Positions 15,449-25,233 of a stretch of 64,000 bases of DNA are shown in pieces (the stretch's first letter is position 1; every line of letters begins with the position of its first letter). This DNA comes from Bradyrhizobium sp. CER78 (GTDB taxonomy: Bacteria; Pseudomonadota; Alphaproteobacteria; Rhizobiales; Xanthobacteraceae), in NCBI RefSeq assembly GCF_029846235.1, contig NZ_JARVWP010000001.1, positions 558,001 to 622,000 on the forward strand, read 5' to 3'. Under the pieces are notes generated by a model that worked only from the letters and a program-made list of their open reading frames with translations, searched no databases and was not told where the DNA came from. The translations under genes were made by a program, and so were the position numbers.

Positions 15449-18400
15449 GCGGAATCTCCGATGAGGCGGCGGCTTTGGCGCCTTGCTTCTTGTGTACCAT
15501 ACTGAATACCACGGGAACAAACATCAGGGTCGCGAAGGTGGCGAAGATCAGGCCGCCGATCACGGCCCGGCCAAGCGGCGCGTTCTGCTCGCCGCCCTCG
15601 CCCAGCCCAAGCGCCATCGGCGCCATGCCGATGATCATGGCGAGCGCGGTCATCAGCACCGGGCGGAACCGGACGAAGCCGGCCTCCAGCGCCGCCGCGA
15701 CGGGGTCGCCGAGCTCCTCATAGCGCTCGCGCGCGAAGCTGATCACCAGCACGCTATTCGCGGTCGCGACGCCCATGCACATGATGGCGCCGGTCAGCGC
15801 CGGAACCGACAGCGTGGTCTGGGTCGTGAACAACATCCAGACGATGCCGGCAAGCGCTGCCGGCAGCGCCGTGATGATCACGAACGGGTCCGACCAGGAC
15901 TGGAAGTTCACCACGATCAGGAAATAGATCAAGACGACCGCGCCGAGCAGGCCGAACAGCAGGCCGGTGAAGGCCGAGTTCATGGTCTGCACCTGGCCGA
16001 GCAGCACCACGGACGAGCCCTTCGGCACTTCCTTCGCGGTGTCTGCGATCAGCTGGCGCACGTCGGTGGCGACGCCGCCAAGATCGCGGCCTTGCGTCGT
16101 GGCATAGATCTGCACCAGCGACTGGATGTCGTATTGCGAGACCACTGCGCTGGAGGTCGCGCGCTTGATGTCGGCGATGCCGCCGAGGATCGGCGCCTGG
16201 GTGTTGCCGGTCGCGGTGATCGGCAAGGTCTGCAACGCGCTCAGCGAGTCGATCTGATATTGCGGCGTCTGCATCACGATCGAATAGGACACGCCGTTAT
16301 CGGGATTGAGAAAATACGTCGGCGCCACCTGCGAGGAGCCGGCGAGGTTGACGACCAGCGAATTGGTGACGTCGCGCTCGGTCAGGCCGACATATTGCGC
16401 GCGGGTGCGGTCGACATCGATGTTGAAGGTCGGATTGTTCGGCGACTGCTGGATCCGCGCATCGGCGATGCCGGGAATGCGCTTGATCTTCGCCAGCAGC
16501 TTGTTGGCATAGGCGTAGTTGGCCTCGAGATTGGCGCCGCGGATCTGCAAATCGATCGGCGCGGGCGCGCCGAAGTTCAGGATCTGGCTGACGATGTCGG
16601 CCGGCAGGAAGGAGAAGCTGGTGCCCGGGAACAGCCGCGGCAACTGCTCACGCAGCGCGCGCACATGCTCCTCGGTCGGCTTGTGACCTTCCCTCAGTTT
16701 GATCTGGATGTCGGCATCCTGCGGGCCGATCACGCCGGTGTTGTTGTAGGTCAAATTGATGCTGGAGATCGGCATGCCGATGTTGTCGGTCATGGTCTCG
16801 ATCTCGCCCGGGATCAGCTTGCGGATCGCCTTCTGGACATCCGCCATCTGGTTGGCGGTCTCCTCGACGCGGGTGCCGACCTGGGTGCGGACATGCATCA
16901 GGATGTTGCCGGCGTCGACCGCCGGGAAGAAGTTGCGGCCGAGGAACGGCACCAGCAGGAACGACGCGGCCACCACCGCGAGGAAGCCGCCGACGAACAC
17001 CTTGCGATGGCCGAGCGCCATCGCAAGCAGGCCATGGTAGCCGCCGCGGATGCGTTCGAACCGCGCTTCGAAGCCGCGCTGGAACAAGACGAAGGGATTG
17101 CGCGACTTCGGCGGCGCACCTTCGTGATGCACGTGCGGCTGCAACAGATAGTTCGCCATCGTCGGCACCAAAGTGCGCGACAGGATGAACGACCAAATCA
17201 TCGCGAACATGACAGCTTCGGCCATCGGCACGAACAGGAAGCGCGCGACGCCGGTGAGCAAGAACATCGGCACGAACACGATGCAGATACAGAGCAGCGA
17301 GACGAAGGCCGGCGTCACGATCTGGTTGGCGCCGTCGAGGATCGACTGCTCGACCGGCTTGCCCTGCTCGAGATGGTAGTTGATGTTCTCGATCGTCACC
17401 GTGGCGTCGTCGACCAGGATGCCGACCGCGAGCGCAAGGCCGCCGAGCGTCATGATGTTGAGCGTCTCGCCGATCAGGGACAGCATGATGATGGCCCCGA
17501 GCACCGACAGCGGGATCGACACCGCGATGATCACGGTCGAACGCCAGCTGCCGAGGAACAGCAGGATCATCACGCTGGTCAGCAGCGCCGCGATCACGCC
17601 CTCGAAGGCGACGCCGGTGATCGCGCCGCGGACGAACACCGACTGGTCGCCGACGAAGCCGATCTTCAGCGCGTCCGGCATCTGGTCCTTGACGTCGATC
17701 ACCTTCTGCTTGATGCCGGCGATGATATCGAGCGTCGAGACCGCGCCGGCCTTCAGCACCATCATCAGCACCGAGCGATTGCCGTCGACATGGACGATGT
17801 TGGTTTGCGGCGGGTTGCCGTCGCGGACGGTGGCGACATCGCGCACATAGACCATCGCGCCGTTGACGGTCTTGATCGGCAGGTCGCCGAGCTCCTCGAT
17901 CTTGAGCGGCGAGTTGTTCAGATTGATGGTGTATTCGAAGTTGCCGATTTTCTGGGTACCGACCGGCGTGATCAGGTTCTGCGCGGCGAGCGCATTGGCG
18001 ACGTCCTGCCCCGACAGGCCGCGCGCCTGCAGCGCGGTCGAATTGAGGTCGATCTGGACCTGGCGCTGCTTGCCGCCATACGGATAGGGGATCGCGGCGC
18101 CGGGCACCGTGACCAGCGGCGTGCGCAATTGGTTGATGCCGATGTCGGCGAGGTTCTGCTCCGTGAGGCCGTCACCCGACAGCGCGACCTGGACGATCGG
18201 AACCGTCGAGGCGCTGTAGTTGAGGATCAGCGGCGGCGTCGCGCCCGGCGGCAACTGCTTGAGCAGGGTCTGCGCGATCGCCGTGACCTGGGCGTTGGCG
18301 GTGCGGATGTCGACGTTCGGCTGGAAGAAGATCTTGACGATGCCGATGCCGTTGTAGGAGTTCGCAACGATGTGCTCGATGTCGTTGACCGTCGTGGTCA

Positions 18401-18614
18401 GCGTACGCTCGAACGGCGTCGTGATACGCCCCGACATCTGGTCGGGAGGCAAACCGGTGTACGACCAGGCCACGCCGATCACGGGGATGCGGATTTCGGG
18501 AAAGATGTCGGTCGGCGTGCGCAGCGCCGCCAGCGGTCCGATAATCAGGAGCAGGATCGCGAGCACGACGAAAGTATACGGCCGGCTCAGCGCGATACGG
18601 ACCAGTGCGATCAT
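15435..18614 (-). CDS. Efflux RND transporter permease subunit (HAE1/MMPL-type)
   Basis: The 1059-residue inner-membrane proton-driven pump has the expected RND plan: TM1 after RIALSRPYTFVV, a large periplasmic porter loop, TM2-6 with GGLALAVGILVDDATVTIENI (the acidic pair of the proton relay), a second porter loop and TM8-12. ATG 18614 is preferred over the upstream frame, which adds 34 non-family residues. Short sub-family features (APAPIDLQIRG in the second loop) suggest the branch usually called multidrug or metal/organic efflux; the substrate is unknown. It is followed by its adaptor. Confidence 0.95.
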   Translation of the reverse strand: MIALVRIALSRPYTFVVLAILLLIIGPLAALRTPTDIFPEIRIPVIGVAWSYTGLPPDQMSGRITTPFERTLTTTVNDIEHIVANSYNGIGIVKIFFQPNVDIRTANAQVTAIAQTLLKQLPPGATPPLILNYSASTVPIVQVALSGDGLTEQNLADIGINQLRTPLVTVPGAAIPYPYGGKQRQVQIDLNSTALQARGLSGQDVANALAAQNLITPVGTQKIGNFEYTINLNNSPLKIEELGDLPIKTVNGAMVYVRDVATVRDGNPPQTNIVHVDGNRSVLMMVLKAGAVSTLDIIAGIKQKVIDVKDQMPDALKIGFVGDQSVFVRGAITGVAFEGVIAALLTSVMILLFLGSWRSTVIIAVSIPLSVLGAIIMLSLIGETLNIMTLGGLALAVGILVDDATVTIENINYHLEQGKPVEQSILDGANQIVTPAFVSLLCICIVFVPMFLLTGVARFLFVPMAEAVMFAMIWSFILSRTLVPTMANYLLQPHVHHEGAPPKSRNPFVLFQRGFEARFERIRGGYHGLLAMALGHRKVFVGGFLAVVAASFLLVPFLGRNFFPAVDAGNILMHVRTQVGTRVEETANQMADVQKAIRKLIPGEIETMTDNIGMPISSINLTYNNTGVIGPQDADIQIKLREGHKPTEEHVRALREQLPRLFPGTSFSFLPADIVSQILNFGAPAPIDLQIRGANLEANYAYANKLLAKIKRIPGIADARIQQSPNNPTFNIDVDRTRAQYVGLTERDVTNSLVVNLAGSSQVAPTYFLNPDNGVSYSIVMQTPQYQIDSLSALQTLPITATGNTQAPILGGIADIKRATSSAVVSQYDIQSLVQIYATTQGRDLGGVATDVRQLIADTAKEVPKGSSVVLLGQVQTMNSAFTGLLFGLLGAVVLIYFLIVVNFQSWSDPFVIITALPAALAGIVWMLFTTQTTLSVPALTGAIMCMGVATANSVLVISFARERYEELGDPVAAALEAGFVRFRPVLMTALAMIIGMAPMALGLGEGGEQNAPLGRAVIGGLIFATFATLMFVPVVFSMVHKKQGAKAAASSEIPHAAH

Positions 18615-18905
18615 AAAACCAGCATTCCCGAAATGAAGCCCGCCCAGGCAGAGGAATCGACATTGCAAAAGCCATTCCGCAGCGGCCGATTTACCCGATG
18701 CCGTGCGAAACGCCAACCCGCGGAGCCGCGTCGGCCTTCACTTCCTTGGCATCCTTCGTGAGGCTGCGTGCGCGGGCCGGGCGCGCCGGGATGCCGTGCG
18801 GCCAATCGCGATCACATCGTCATCAAAAAGAGACAGCCCTGCTGCAAAAGCGAGCCGGTTGAGGATGCGGTTTCGGCCGCCGCAAGGCTAACGCATCGCT
18901 GCCCT
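18615..18905. other. Intergenic stretch upstream of the RND gene
   Basis: About 290 bases with no coding potential that I trust. It should contain the RND promoter (reading left), but no convincing -35/-10 pair or dyad stands out. Confidence 0.5.
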
Positions 18906-18945
18906 GCAAAAATGCAAAACGTGGTGAGCCGGTCAGCCCACCACG
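18906..18945 (-). terminator. Rho-independent terminator of the chemoreceptor gene
   Basis: On the minus strand CGTGGTG pairs with CACCACG around a short loop, followed by TTTTGCATTTTTGC. It begins 50 bases after the stop of the gene at 18995-20686. Confidence 0.75.
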
Positions 18946-18994
18946 CTTGGATCAGTCAGCCCGTGCGGACGGGGCGATCCCCGACCGCCGCGGG

Positions 18995-20686
18995 TCAGGC
19001 CGCGCGGACAGCGTCGAGGAACTTGCCGACCTCGAGCTTGAGACGGTTGCTGTCACCCGAGAGCGATTGTGCCGCCGACAACACCTGGCTCGAGGCCGAG
19101 CCGGTTTCGTTGGCACCGTGCTGCACGTCGGTGATGTTGGCCGAGACCTGCTGGGTGCCCTGTGCCGCCTGCTGAACGTTACGGGATATTTCCTGCGTCG
19201 CCGCGCCCTGCTCCTCGACCGCGGCGGCGATGGTGGACGAGATCTCCGACAGCCGCTCGATGGTCGACGAGATTTCCTTGATTGCGCCGACCGACTCCTG
19301 GGTCGCGGTCTGGATGCCGGCGATCTGCTGGCCGATCTCGCCGGTCGCCTTGGCGGTCTGCTCGGCCAGCGCCTTCACCTCGGACGCGACGACCGCAAAG
19401 CCGCGGCCGGCCTCGCCGGCGCGCGCCGCCTCGATCGTCGCGTTCAGCGCCAGGAGATTGGTCTGCCCGGCGATGGTGTTGATCAGCTCGACGACGTCGC
19501 CGATGCGCGCGGCGGCCTTCGACAGCTCGCTGACGCGATCGTTGGTGGTGCGCGCCTGGCCGACGGCGTCGCCCGCCATCCGTGCCGATTCCTGCACCTG
19601 GCGGCTGATCTCGGTGACCGACGACGACAGCTCTTCGGTCGCCGATGCCACCGACTGCACGTTGGTCGAAGCCTCCTCGGACGCCGCGGCAACCGAGGTG
19701 GTCAGTTCCTGCGAACGCCGCGCCGTCGACGACAGCGTAGAGGCGGAAGCTTCGAGCTGGGTCGAGGCCGACGACACCGTCTGCACGATCTCGCCGATCA
19801 TCTGTTCGAAATTGCGGGTGATGGTGTCGACCCGGCGGCCGCGCTCGATCTTGGCTTCGGCATCGGCAGCCGCGGCTTCATCGGCCGCCTTCTTGGCGAC
19901 CAGGGCTTCCTTGAACACCTGCAGCGTATCGGCCATCGCGCCGATCTCGGTCTTCTCGCCCTGATGCGGCACGACGGCGGTCAGATCGCCACGGCCCAGC
20001 GCCTGCATCGGGCTCACGATCGAGGCGATGCCGGCCGAGATGTCGCGAACGGTGTAGAAGCTGACGCCGACACTGATCAGGATCGCGAGGCCGAGGATCA
20101 CCGCCACCATCATCAGGGCCGAGCTGTAATTGCTGGCGGAATCCTGGCCGGCCTTTTCAGCACCGACGTTGTTGAGCTCGATGTCCTTGTTCAGGATCTC
20201 GTCCGCTTCGAGACCGATCTTGTTGACAACCTTGGTGTTGAGCTCGTGCGCCTCATGCGGAAGCTTGCCCGCTTCCTTGCGCGAGATGGCCATCACCTCC
20301 TCGGTGCCCTTCCTGTACTTGTCCCAGGTCTCGGACCACTGCCGGTAGAGCGCCCGCTCCTCCGCGGAGGCGATCATCGGCTCATACTTGGCGCGGGCCT
20401 TTGTGTTCATCTCGACGACACTTGCGAGTGTCTTTTCCGCCGCCAGCTTCTCTTCGAGCGTCTCCGAAAGCATGTGCTCGCGGATCACGTTGCGATAGGT
20501 GATGACCCCGGCGCGCAGCTCACCCAGCACGCGCACGCTCGGCAACCAGTTGGTCGTGATGTCGACTGTGCTGGCGTTGATCGCCCGCATATTCCACACG
20601 GCAAGCAGGCCCATGCCCGTCAGCGCGACGAGCAGGAACGCAACCGCGGCAATGATCTTGGCGCGGATCGAGAATTTGGCGAACAT
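18995..20686 (-). CDS. Methyl-accepting chemotaxis protein
   Basis: The 563-residue chemoreceptor has TM1 at about 10-32, a four-helix-bundle periplasmic sensor (about 33-187), TM2 at about 190-210, a HAMP domain with a [10 protein letters not shown] stretch, and a long cytoplasmic signalling coiled coil. The hairpin tip that binds CheA/CheW is clear ([20 protein letters not shown]). The ligand of the 4HB-type sensor cannot be predicted. It stands alone, with no che genes in the window, as is usual for orphan receptors. ATG 20686 starts the usual basic N-terminus. A terminator follows at 18906-18945. Confidence 0.95.
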   Translation of the reverse strand: MFAKFSIRAKIIAAVAFLLVALTGMGLLAVWNMRAINASTVDITTNWLPSVRVLGELRAGVITYRNVIREHMLSETLEEKLAAEKTLASVVEMNTKARAKYEPMIASAEERALYRQWSETWDKYRKGTEEVMAISRKEAGKLPHEAHELNTKVVNKIGLEADEILNKDIELNNVGAEKAGQDSASNYSSALMMVAVILGLAILISVGVSFYTVRDISAGIASIVSPMQALGRGDLTAVVPHQGEKTEIGAMADTLQVFKEALVAKKAADEAAAADAEAKIERGRRVDTITRNFEQMIGEIVQTVSSASTQLEASASTLSSTARRSQELTTSVAAASEEASTNVQSVASATEELSSSVTEISRQVQESARMAGDAVGQARTTNDRVSELSKAAARIGDVVELINTIAGQTNLLALNATIEAARAGEAGRGFAVVASEVKALAEQTAKATGEIGQQIAGIQTATQESVGAIKEISSTIERLSEISSTIAAAVEEQGAATQEISRNVQQAAQGTQQVSANITDVQHGANETGSASSQVLSAAQSLSGDSNRLKLEVGKFLDAVRAA

Positions 20687-20856
20687 CGTGGGGTCTCTTG
20701 AGTATCGGGCTCGCGAAGCCCAATCGAATGGCTGGGGGCGCGGCGGTGCGCCACAGACATCAAAGCCAGCCCCCCTCCTTAAGTAGGGTTAATTTGCGTA
20801 CCCGTTGAACTACGGAGACTCCCGTCATTCCCGCGACATGATGCGCAAGAGGCGCA

Positions 20857-22134
20857 TCAGGGCATCAATGCCAGCGCATCCGAGAAGAACTCCGGCCCGC
20901 CGAAATTGCCCGATTTCAGGGCAAGCACCATCTCGCCAGTCCTGGCACCGACCGCGCGCAGAACCGGCACGCCTGCGGCGATTTCCGCACCGACCAGGAA
21001 TCCGGGGATGCCCAGGCGATCGACCACGGCGCCTGACGTTTCACCACCGGCGACCACCAGCCGGTGCACGCCCGACTGCACCAGCCCCTCCGCGATGTCG
21101 GCCATGGCCTGCTCGATGGCATGTCCAGCCGCATCGCGGCCATGACGCGATTGCAGAGCCGCGACCTGGTCCGGGGTCGAGCTGCTCGCGATCAGGACTG
21201 GCCCCTTCCCAAGCCGCTCCCTGGTCCAGGCGAGCGCGCGCTGCGCCTCGTCCTTGCCCGCGATCGCCCGCTCGGGGTCGAGGTGCAGCACCGGCATCAC
21301 CTTCTCGGCGTTGGCGATCTGGCGCAGGGTCGCTTGCGAGCAACTGCCGGCGAGGCAGGCGGCCGGGCCGCCGACCGCAGCCTTGGACGTTGCATTTTCA
21401 GCCGCCGATCTGGCCTTGCCAGCGGCGACCAGCGCCCGTGCCAATCCAAGCCCGATACCGGAGGCGCCGACCGACAGACGGTGATCCAGCGCCACCTGCC
21501 CGATGGTCTCGAGGTCACGGTCGAACACCGCGTCGACGATCGCAGCGCCGATGCCGCTACCCGCGAGGTCGGCGAGCTTCGCCCGCACGGCTTCGGTGCC
21601 GCGCGCGAGCGTCGCCAGATCGACCAGGCCGACCTTGGTCTTGCTCTGGCGCGCCAGCACGCGGACCAAGTTGGAATCATGCATCGGGTTGAGCGGATGG
21701 TCCTTCAGCGGACTCTCGTTCAGCGGCACGGAGCCTACGAACAGATTGCCCTGATAGACGGTGCGGCCGGTTTCCGGGAAAGCCGGCGTCACCAGCACGA
21801 TGCTGTCCGCGGAGTCGGCGCGCAACGCGTCCATCACCGGACCGATATTGCCGGCGTCGGTGGAATCGAAGGTCGAGCAGATCTTGAACAGGATGTGAGA
21901 GGCGCCGCGGCCACGCAGCCAGGTCTCCGCGGCGCGCGAGCGCGAGACCGCAAGCCCCGCCTCGATCGAGCGGCTCTTCAGCGACACCACGACCGCGTCG
22001 ACCTCAGGCAGCGCGAGATCATCAGCAGGGACGCCGATGGTCTGCACCGTGCGCAGACCGGCGCGAGTCAGTGTGTTGGCGAGGTCCGAGGCGCCGGTAT
22101 AGTCGTCGGCGATGCAACCTAGTGCGAGCGTCAC
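20857..22134 (-). CDS. otnK: 3-oxo-tetronate kinase (four-carbon acid sugar kinase, DUF1537 fold)
   Basis: The 425-residue kinase of the OtnK/DtnK family phosphorylates 3-oxo-tetronate (from threonate or erythronate) to its 4-phosphate. The N-terminal substrate domain opens with GCIADDYTGASDLA, a family signature. The C-terminal nucleotide domain has VVAGGETSGAVVDRLG. The start is GTG at 22134, overlapping the TGA of the upstream otnI gene (GTGA), so it is coupled to it. The order on the minus strand is ltnD, otnI, otnK. With otnC these cover the pathway to dihydroxyacetone phosphate. Confidence 0.94.
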   Translation of the reverse strand: MTLALGCIADDYTGASDLANTLTRAGLRTVQTIGVPADDLALPEVDAVVVSLKSRSIEAGLAVSRSRAAETWLRGRGASHILFKICSTFDSTDAGNIGPVMDALRADSADSIVLVTPAFPETGRTVYQGNLFVGSVPLNESPLKDHPLNPMHDSNLVRVLARQSKTKVGLVDLATLARGTEAVRAKLADLAGSGIGAAIVDAVFDRDLETIGQVALDHRLSVGASGIGLGLARALVAAGKARSAAENATSKAAVGGPAACLAGSCSQATLRQIANAEKVMPVLHLDPERAIAGKDEAQRALAWTRERLGKGPVLIASSSTPDQVAALQSRHGRDAAGHAIEQAMADIAEGLVQSGVHRLVVAGGETSGAVVDRLGIPGFLVGAEIAAGVPVLRAVGARTGEMVLALKSGNFGGPEFFSDALALMP

Positions 22135-22913
22135 GATTTTGCTCCGGCATAGGGCTTGAACCAGGCAAGACCGTCGGTGGTCTTGCCGCGCGGATTGTAT
22201 TCGCAGCCGACGAAGCCGCCATAGCCGAGCCGGTCGAGCTCGCCGAACAGGAACGGATAATTCAGCTCCTCGCCGTCAGGCTCGTTGCGCGACGGGATCG
22301 AGGCGATCTGGATGTGGCCGATGATCGGCATCATCTCGCGCAACCGCATGGTGACGTCGCCATGGATGATCTGGCAGTGATAGATGTCGAATTGCAGCTT
22401 GAGGTTCGGGATGCCAAGCTCATTGATGACATCGCGCGCGAAGATGAAGTCGTTGAGGAAGTAGCCCGGCACGTTGCGCGGATTGATCGGCTCGATCACG
22501 ACGTCGAGGCCGTGCGGCGCGAAGAACTCGGCGGCATGGGCGACCGATTTGCGAAACGCCGCGACCGCTTTGGCGTCGCTGCGGTCGGCAATCCCGGCCA
22601 TCAGGTGCACCCGCTTGACGCCGGTCGCCTGCGCATAGGGCAGCGCGGTGTTCAGGCTCGCTTGCAAATCGGCGAAGCGATCCGGCAGCGCGGCAAAGCC
22701 CTTCTCGCCGGCGTTCCAGTCGCCCGGCGGCAGGTTGAACAGCGCCTGCGTCAGCCCGGCAGCCTTCAGCCGCTTGCCGACCTCCTCGGCCGGATGGTCG
22801 TAGGGAAACAGGAATTCGACCGCGGTGAAGCCCGCCTTCGCCGCCGCATCGAAGCGGTCGAGGAACGGGACCTCGTTGAACATCATGGTGAGGTTGGCGG
22901 CAAAGCGGGGCAT
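22131..22913 (-). CDS. otnI: 2-oxo-tetronate isomerase (hydroxypyruvate isomerase family)
   Basis: The 260-residue TIM-barrel protein is of the Hyi/OtnI type. Family features include FAANLTMMF near the start, VEFLFPYDHPAEE, the INPRNVPGYFL stretch and GEELNYPFLF near the end. In tetronate clusters it converts 2-oxo- to 3-oxo-tetronate. ATG 22913 has AAGAGGA upstream. It follows ltnD by 12 bases and overlaps the otnK start. Classical hydroxypyruvate isomerases of glyoxylate metabolism look similar, but the kinase and dehydrogenase neighbours favour OtnI. Confidence 0.93.
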   Translation of the reverse strand: MPRFAANLTMMFNEVPFLDRFDAAAKAGFTAVEFLFPYDHPAEEVGKRLKAAGLTQALFNLPPGDWNAGEKGFAALPDRFADLQASLNTALPYAQATGVKRVHLMAGIADRSDAKAVAAFRKSVAHAAEFFAPHGLDVVIEPINPRNVPGYFLNDFIFARDVINELGIPNLKLQFDIYHCQIIHGDVTMRLREMMPIIGHIQIASIPSRNEPDGEELNYPFLFGELDRLGYGGFVGCEYNPRGKTTDGLAWFKPYAGAKS

Positions 22914-22925
22914 TGCAAAATCCTC

Positions 22926-23837
22926 TTATTTCGCGCCGGGAAGCTTGGTGCCGGTGACTTGCGCATACATCCGCGCCACCGACGCATCGTCGTCGCGGCC
23001 CATGCCGGCCGCCGCGGTCATCAGGAACATCTGCAACGCCGCGGCCGACACCGGCACGGGAAAACGCGCATTGCGCGCCATGTCCTGGATGATGCCGAGG
23101 TCTTTCACGAAGATCTCCACCGCGCTGCGCGGCGCGTAGTCGCCGTCGAGCACGTGCGGCATGCGGTTCTCGAACATCCAGGAATTGCCGGCGGAGGCCG
23201 TGATCACCTCATAGACCTTGCGGATGTCGAGGCCCTGCTTGGCCGCGAAGGCGATCGCCTCCGAGGCGGCCGCAATATGTACGCCGGCCAGCAGCTGGTT
23301 GATCATCTTGAACGCGGCGCCCTGCCCGGCGGCATCGCCGAGCTCGTAGAGTTTTGCCGCCATCGCATCCAGCGCCGGCCGTGCCTTCGCGAACGCCGCA
23401 GCGCTGCCGGAGGCGAGGATCGTCAATTCACCCTGCGCCGCGCGCTGGGCACCGCCGGAGATCGGGGCATCGAGATAGTGCCGGCCGGTCGCCTCAAGCT
23501 GCTTTGCGAGACGCCGCGCGATATCGGGATCCATCGTCGCCGAGGAGATGAAGACCGCGTCCTTGGCGAGGGTCTCGGCGGCGCCGTCCTTGCCGAACAG
23601 GATGGCCTCGGTCTGCGCCGCATTGACGACGACGCTGACGACGATGTCGGCATCCTTGGCGGCCTCGGCCGGCGTTTTCGCGCCCTTGCCGCCGTCGGCC
23701 ACGAAGCGCGCGACGGCATCGGCCGAGACGTCGCAGCCGGTCACTGTGAGGCCGGCGCGCTTGAGCGAGGTCGCCATGCCATATCCCATCGAGCCCAGCC
23801 CGATGACGGCGACGTGCGGTGTTGCGGAACTGGACAT
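22926..23837 (-). CDS. ltnD: L-threonate dehydrogenase (beta-hydroxyacid dehydrogenase family)
   Basis: The 303-residue NAD-dependent enzyme is of the 3-hydroxyisobutyrate dehydrogenase family. It has a Rossmann motif GLGSMGYGMA, the substrate motif YLDAPISGGAQRA and a lysine in GQGAAFKMINQLL that aligns with the catalytic lysine. It would oxidise L-threonate to 2-oxo-tetronate. ATG 23837 with AGGGA upstream is chosen; a longer frame adds 19 residues overlapping repeat DNA. It heads the ltnD-otnI-otnK operon. Specificity is inferred from the cluster. Confidence 0.92.
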   Translation of the reverse strand: MSSSATPHVAVIGLGSMGYGMATSLKRAGLTVTGCDVSADAVARFVADGGKGAKTPAEAAKDADIVVSVVVNAAQTEAILFGKDGAAETLAKDAVFISSATMDPDIARRLAKQLEATGRHYLDAPISGGAQRAAQGELTILASGSAAAFAKARPALDAMAAKLYELGDAAGQGAAFKMINQLLAGVHIAAASEAIAFAAKQGLDIRKVYEVITASAGNSWMFENRMPHVLDGDYAPRSAVEIFVKDLGIIQDMARNARFPVPVSAAALQMFLMTAAAGMGRDDDASVARMYAQVTGTKLPGAK

Positions 23838-24018
23838 AAGGCGATCCCTGAAGATTTTTGGTTGTTTGAGCATTTTCGGAAAACCGGCTTTCACCCTTCC
23901 CGATCATGCGCGTTGCTGCCTGCCTATCACGGCTTGGCCGCGCTGCCAAAGCATGAGACAAAGCTGGAAACGGATGGCGGCAAAGTTGGCGCCAAGAGCG
24001 ACCGGAAGAGCGAACCGG

Positions 24019-24675
24019 ATGAGCGAAACAAAGCTTCGTGAAGACATCTGCCGCTTCGGCCGCTCGCTGTTCGAGCGCGGGCTGACGCCGGGCTCCTCGG
24101 GCAACATCAGCGTCCGGCTCGACGACGGCGGCTGGCTGGTGACGCCGACCAATGCGTCGCTCGGCTTCCTCGATCCGGCGAAAATGTCGCGGCTCGACGG
24201 CAACGGCCGTCTGGTCTCCGGCGATGCCCCGACCAAGGAAGTGCCGTTGCACACCGCGCTCTACCAGACGCGCACAAGTGCCGGCGCCGTGGTGCATCTG
24301 CACTCGACCCATTCGGTCGCGCTGTCGATGCTGCCCGAGATCGACCCGCGCGCGGTGCTGCCGGCGATGACGGCTTACTATGTGATGAAATGCGGCCAGA
24401 CCGCGCTGGTACCCTACTATCGCCCCGGCGATCCCGCCGTCGCCGATGCGATCAGGGGGCTGGCCGGGAAATATTCATCGGTGCTGCTCGCCAATCACGG
24501 CCCCGTTGTCTCCGGCGACACGCTGGAGGCGGCCGTGTTCGCGACCGAGGAGCTTGAAGAGACCGCCAAACTCTATCTGCTGCTGCGCGGGCTCAACCCG
24601 CGTTATCTCTCGCCCGAACAGGTGGCGGATTTGACCAGGACATTCGGGCTCGTACTGCCGAATCACCGTCACTAG
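24019..24675 (+). CDS. otnC: 3-oxo-tetronate 4-phosphate decarboxylase (class II aldolase family)
   Basis: The 218-residue protein is of the class II aldolase/adducin family. It contains the substrate loop GSSGNISVR, the metal-binding HLHSTHS and a later histidine in LLANHGPVV. OtnC decarboxylates 3-oxo-tetronate 4-phosphate to dihydroxyacetone phosphate and completes the pathway. It is transcribed divergently from ltnD, across 181 bases. ATG 24019 is chosen; ATG 23973 is an alternative. Other family aldolases look alike, so the call rests on the neighbours. Confidence 0.91.
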   Translation: MSETKLREDICRFGRSLFERGLTPGSSGNISVRLDDGGWLVTPTNASLGFLDPAKMSRLDGNGRLVSGDAPTKEVPLHTALYQTRTSAGAVVHLHSTHSVALSMLPEIDPRAVLPAMTAYYVMKCGQTALVPYYRPGDPAVADAIRGLAGKYSSVLLANHGPVVSGDTLEAAVFATEELEETAKLYLLLRGLNPRYLSPEQVADLTRTFGLVLPNHRH

Positions 24676-24693
24676 ATCAAGGAAAGGTGAGAT

Positions 24694-24996
24694 ATGCGGA
24701 AGACAGTCATGATGAGGTTCACGAGTTTGGCGCTCGCTGTTCTGTTCGCCGGCCAGCTTGCCGGCTCAACCGCACGGGCCGAGCAGACTTTGCAGGACCT
24801 GCTGGCGGTGCAACTGCGCGCGCAGGGTTATGCCTGCGACAAGCCGCTCAAGGCCGAACGGGACGACAAGCTCTCGAAGCCCGACAATGAGGCCTGGACG
24901 CTGACCTGCAGCAACGCGACCTACCGCGTCAGCCGCGTGCCGGATCTTGCGGCGAAGGTCGAGAAGGTGGAAGACGGCAAGGAACAGGGCAAGTAG
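24694..24996 (+). CDS. Small exported protein of unknown function
   Basis: The 100-residue protein has a signal peptide (basic MRKTVMMR, hydrophobic core, AxA before about residue 30). The mature part is about 70 residues, with cysteines near C48 and C72 that could form a disulfide, and a charged C-terminus. The ribosome binding site is strong (AAGGAAAGGTGAG). It starts 18 bases after otnC and is probably co-transcribed. I recognise no family. Its placement next to a tetronate pathway does not by itself suggest a role. Confidence 0.8.
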   Translation: MRKTVMMRFTSLALAVLFAGQLAGSTARAEQTLQDLLAVQLRAQGYACDKPLKAERDDKLSKPDNEAWTLTCSNATYRVSRVPDLAAKVEKVEDGKEQGK

Positions 24997-25012
24997 GCAG
25001 TGGAGGCTGGAC

Positions 25013-25083
25013 TCGTAGCCCGCATGGGCGCAGCGATATGCGGGATCACCGCTCCCGGATGTCGCTTCCGCTCATCCGGGCTA
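25013..25083. repeat. Intergenic repeat, family H, copy 1
   Basis: It runs from GTAGCCCGCATGGGCGCAGC to TCATCCGGGCTAC with palindromic ends. Relatives are near 3513-3545 (GTAGGATGGGTGGAGCGCAG) and 61246-61355. Confidence 0.65.
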
Positions 25084-25108
25084 CAAGCTGGTCGCCGCAA
25101 GCACCGCC

Positions 25109-25211
25109 GTCATCCTGAGGTGCGAGCGAAGCGAGCCTCGAAGGATGGGCCACAAGCGCTCGCGTCCCATCCTTCGAGGCGCGCCGAAGAGGCGCGCACC
25201 TCAGGATGACG
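25109..25211. repeat. Intergenic repeat, family B, copy 2
   Basis: GTCATCCTGAGGTGCGAGC at the left pairs with GCACCTCAGGATGACG at the right, with CTCGAAGGATGGG and CCCATCCTTCGAG inside. Short open frames across it are not genes. Confidence 0.9.
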
Positions 25212-25233
25212 TCGGAGTTCGTGGAGATTGCCG

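Noticed and set aside
15483..18761. Very long open frame (over 1000 codons) on the plus strand
   Set aside because: It is antisense to the RND pump; its composition (rich in R, D, H, Q) is a codon-bias shadow and no family motif appears.
18947..20701. Long plus-strand frame opposite the chemoreceptor
   Set aside because: The chemoreceptor is unambiguous; the other frame has low-complexity shadow composition.
25000..25209. Short plus-strand frame after the small exported protein
   Set aside because: It is made of family H and B repeat sequence.
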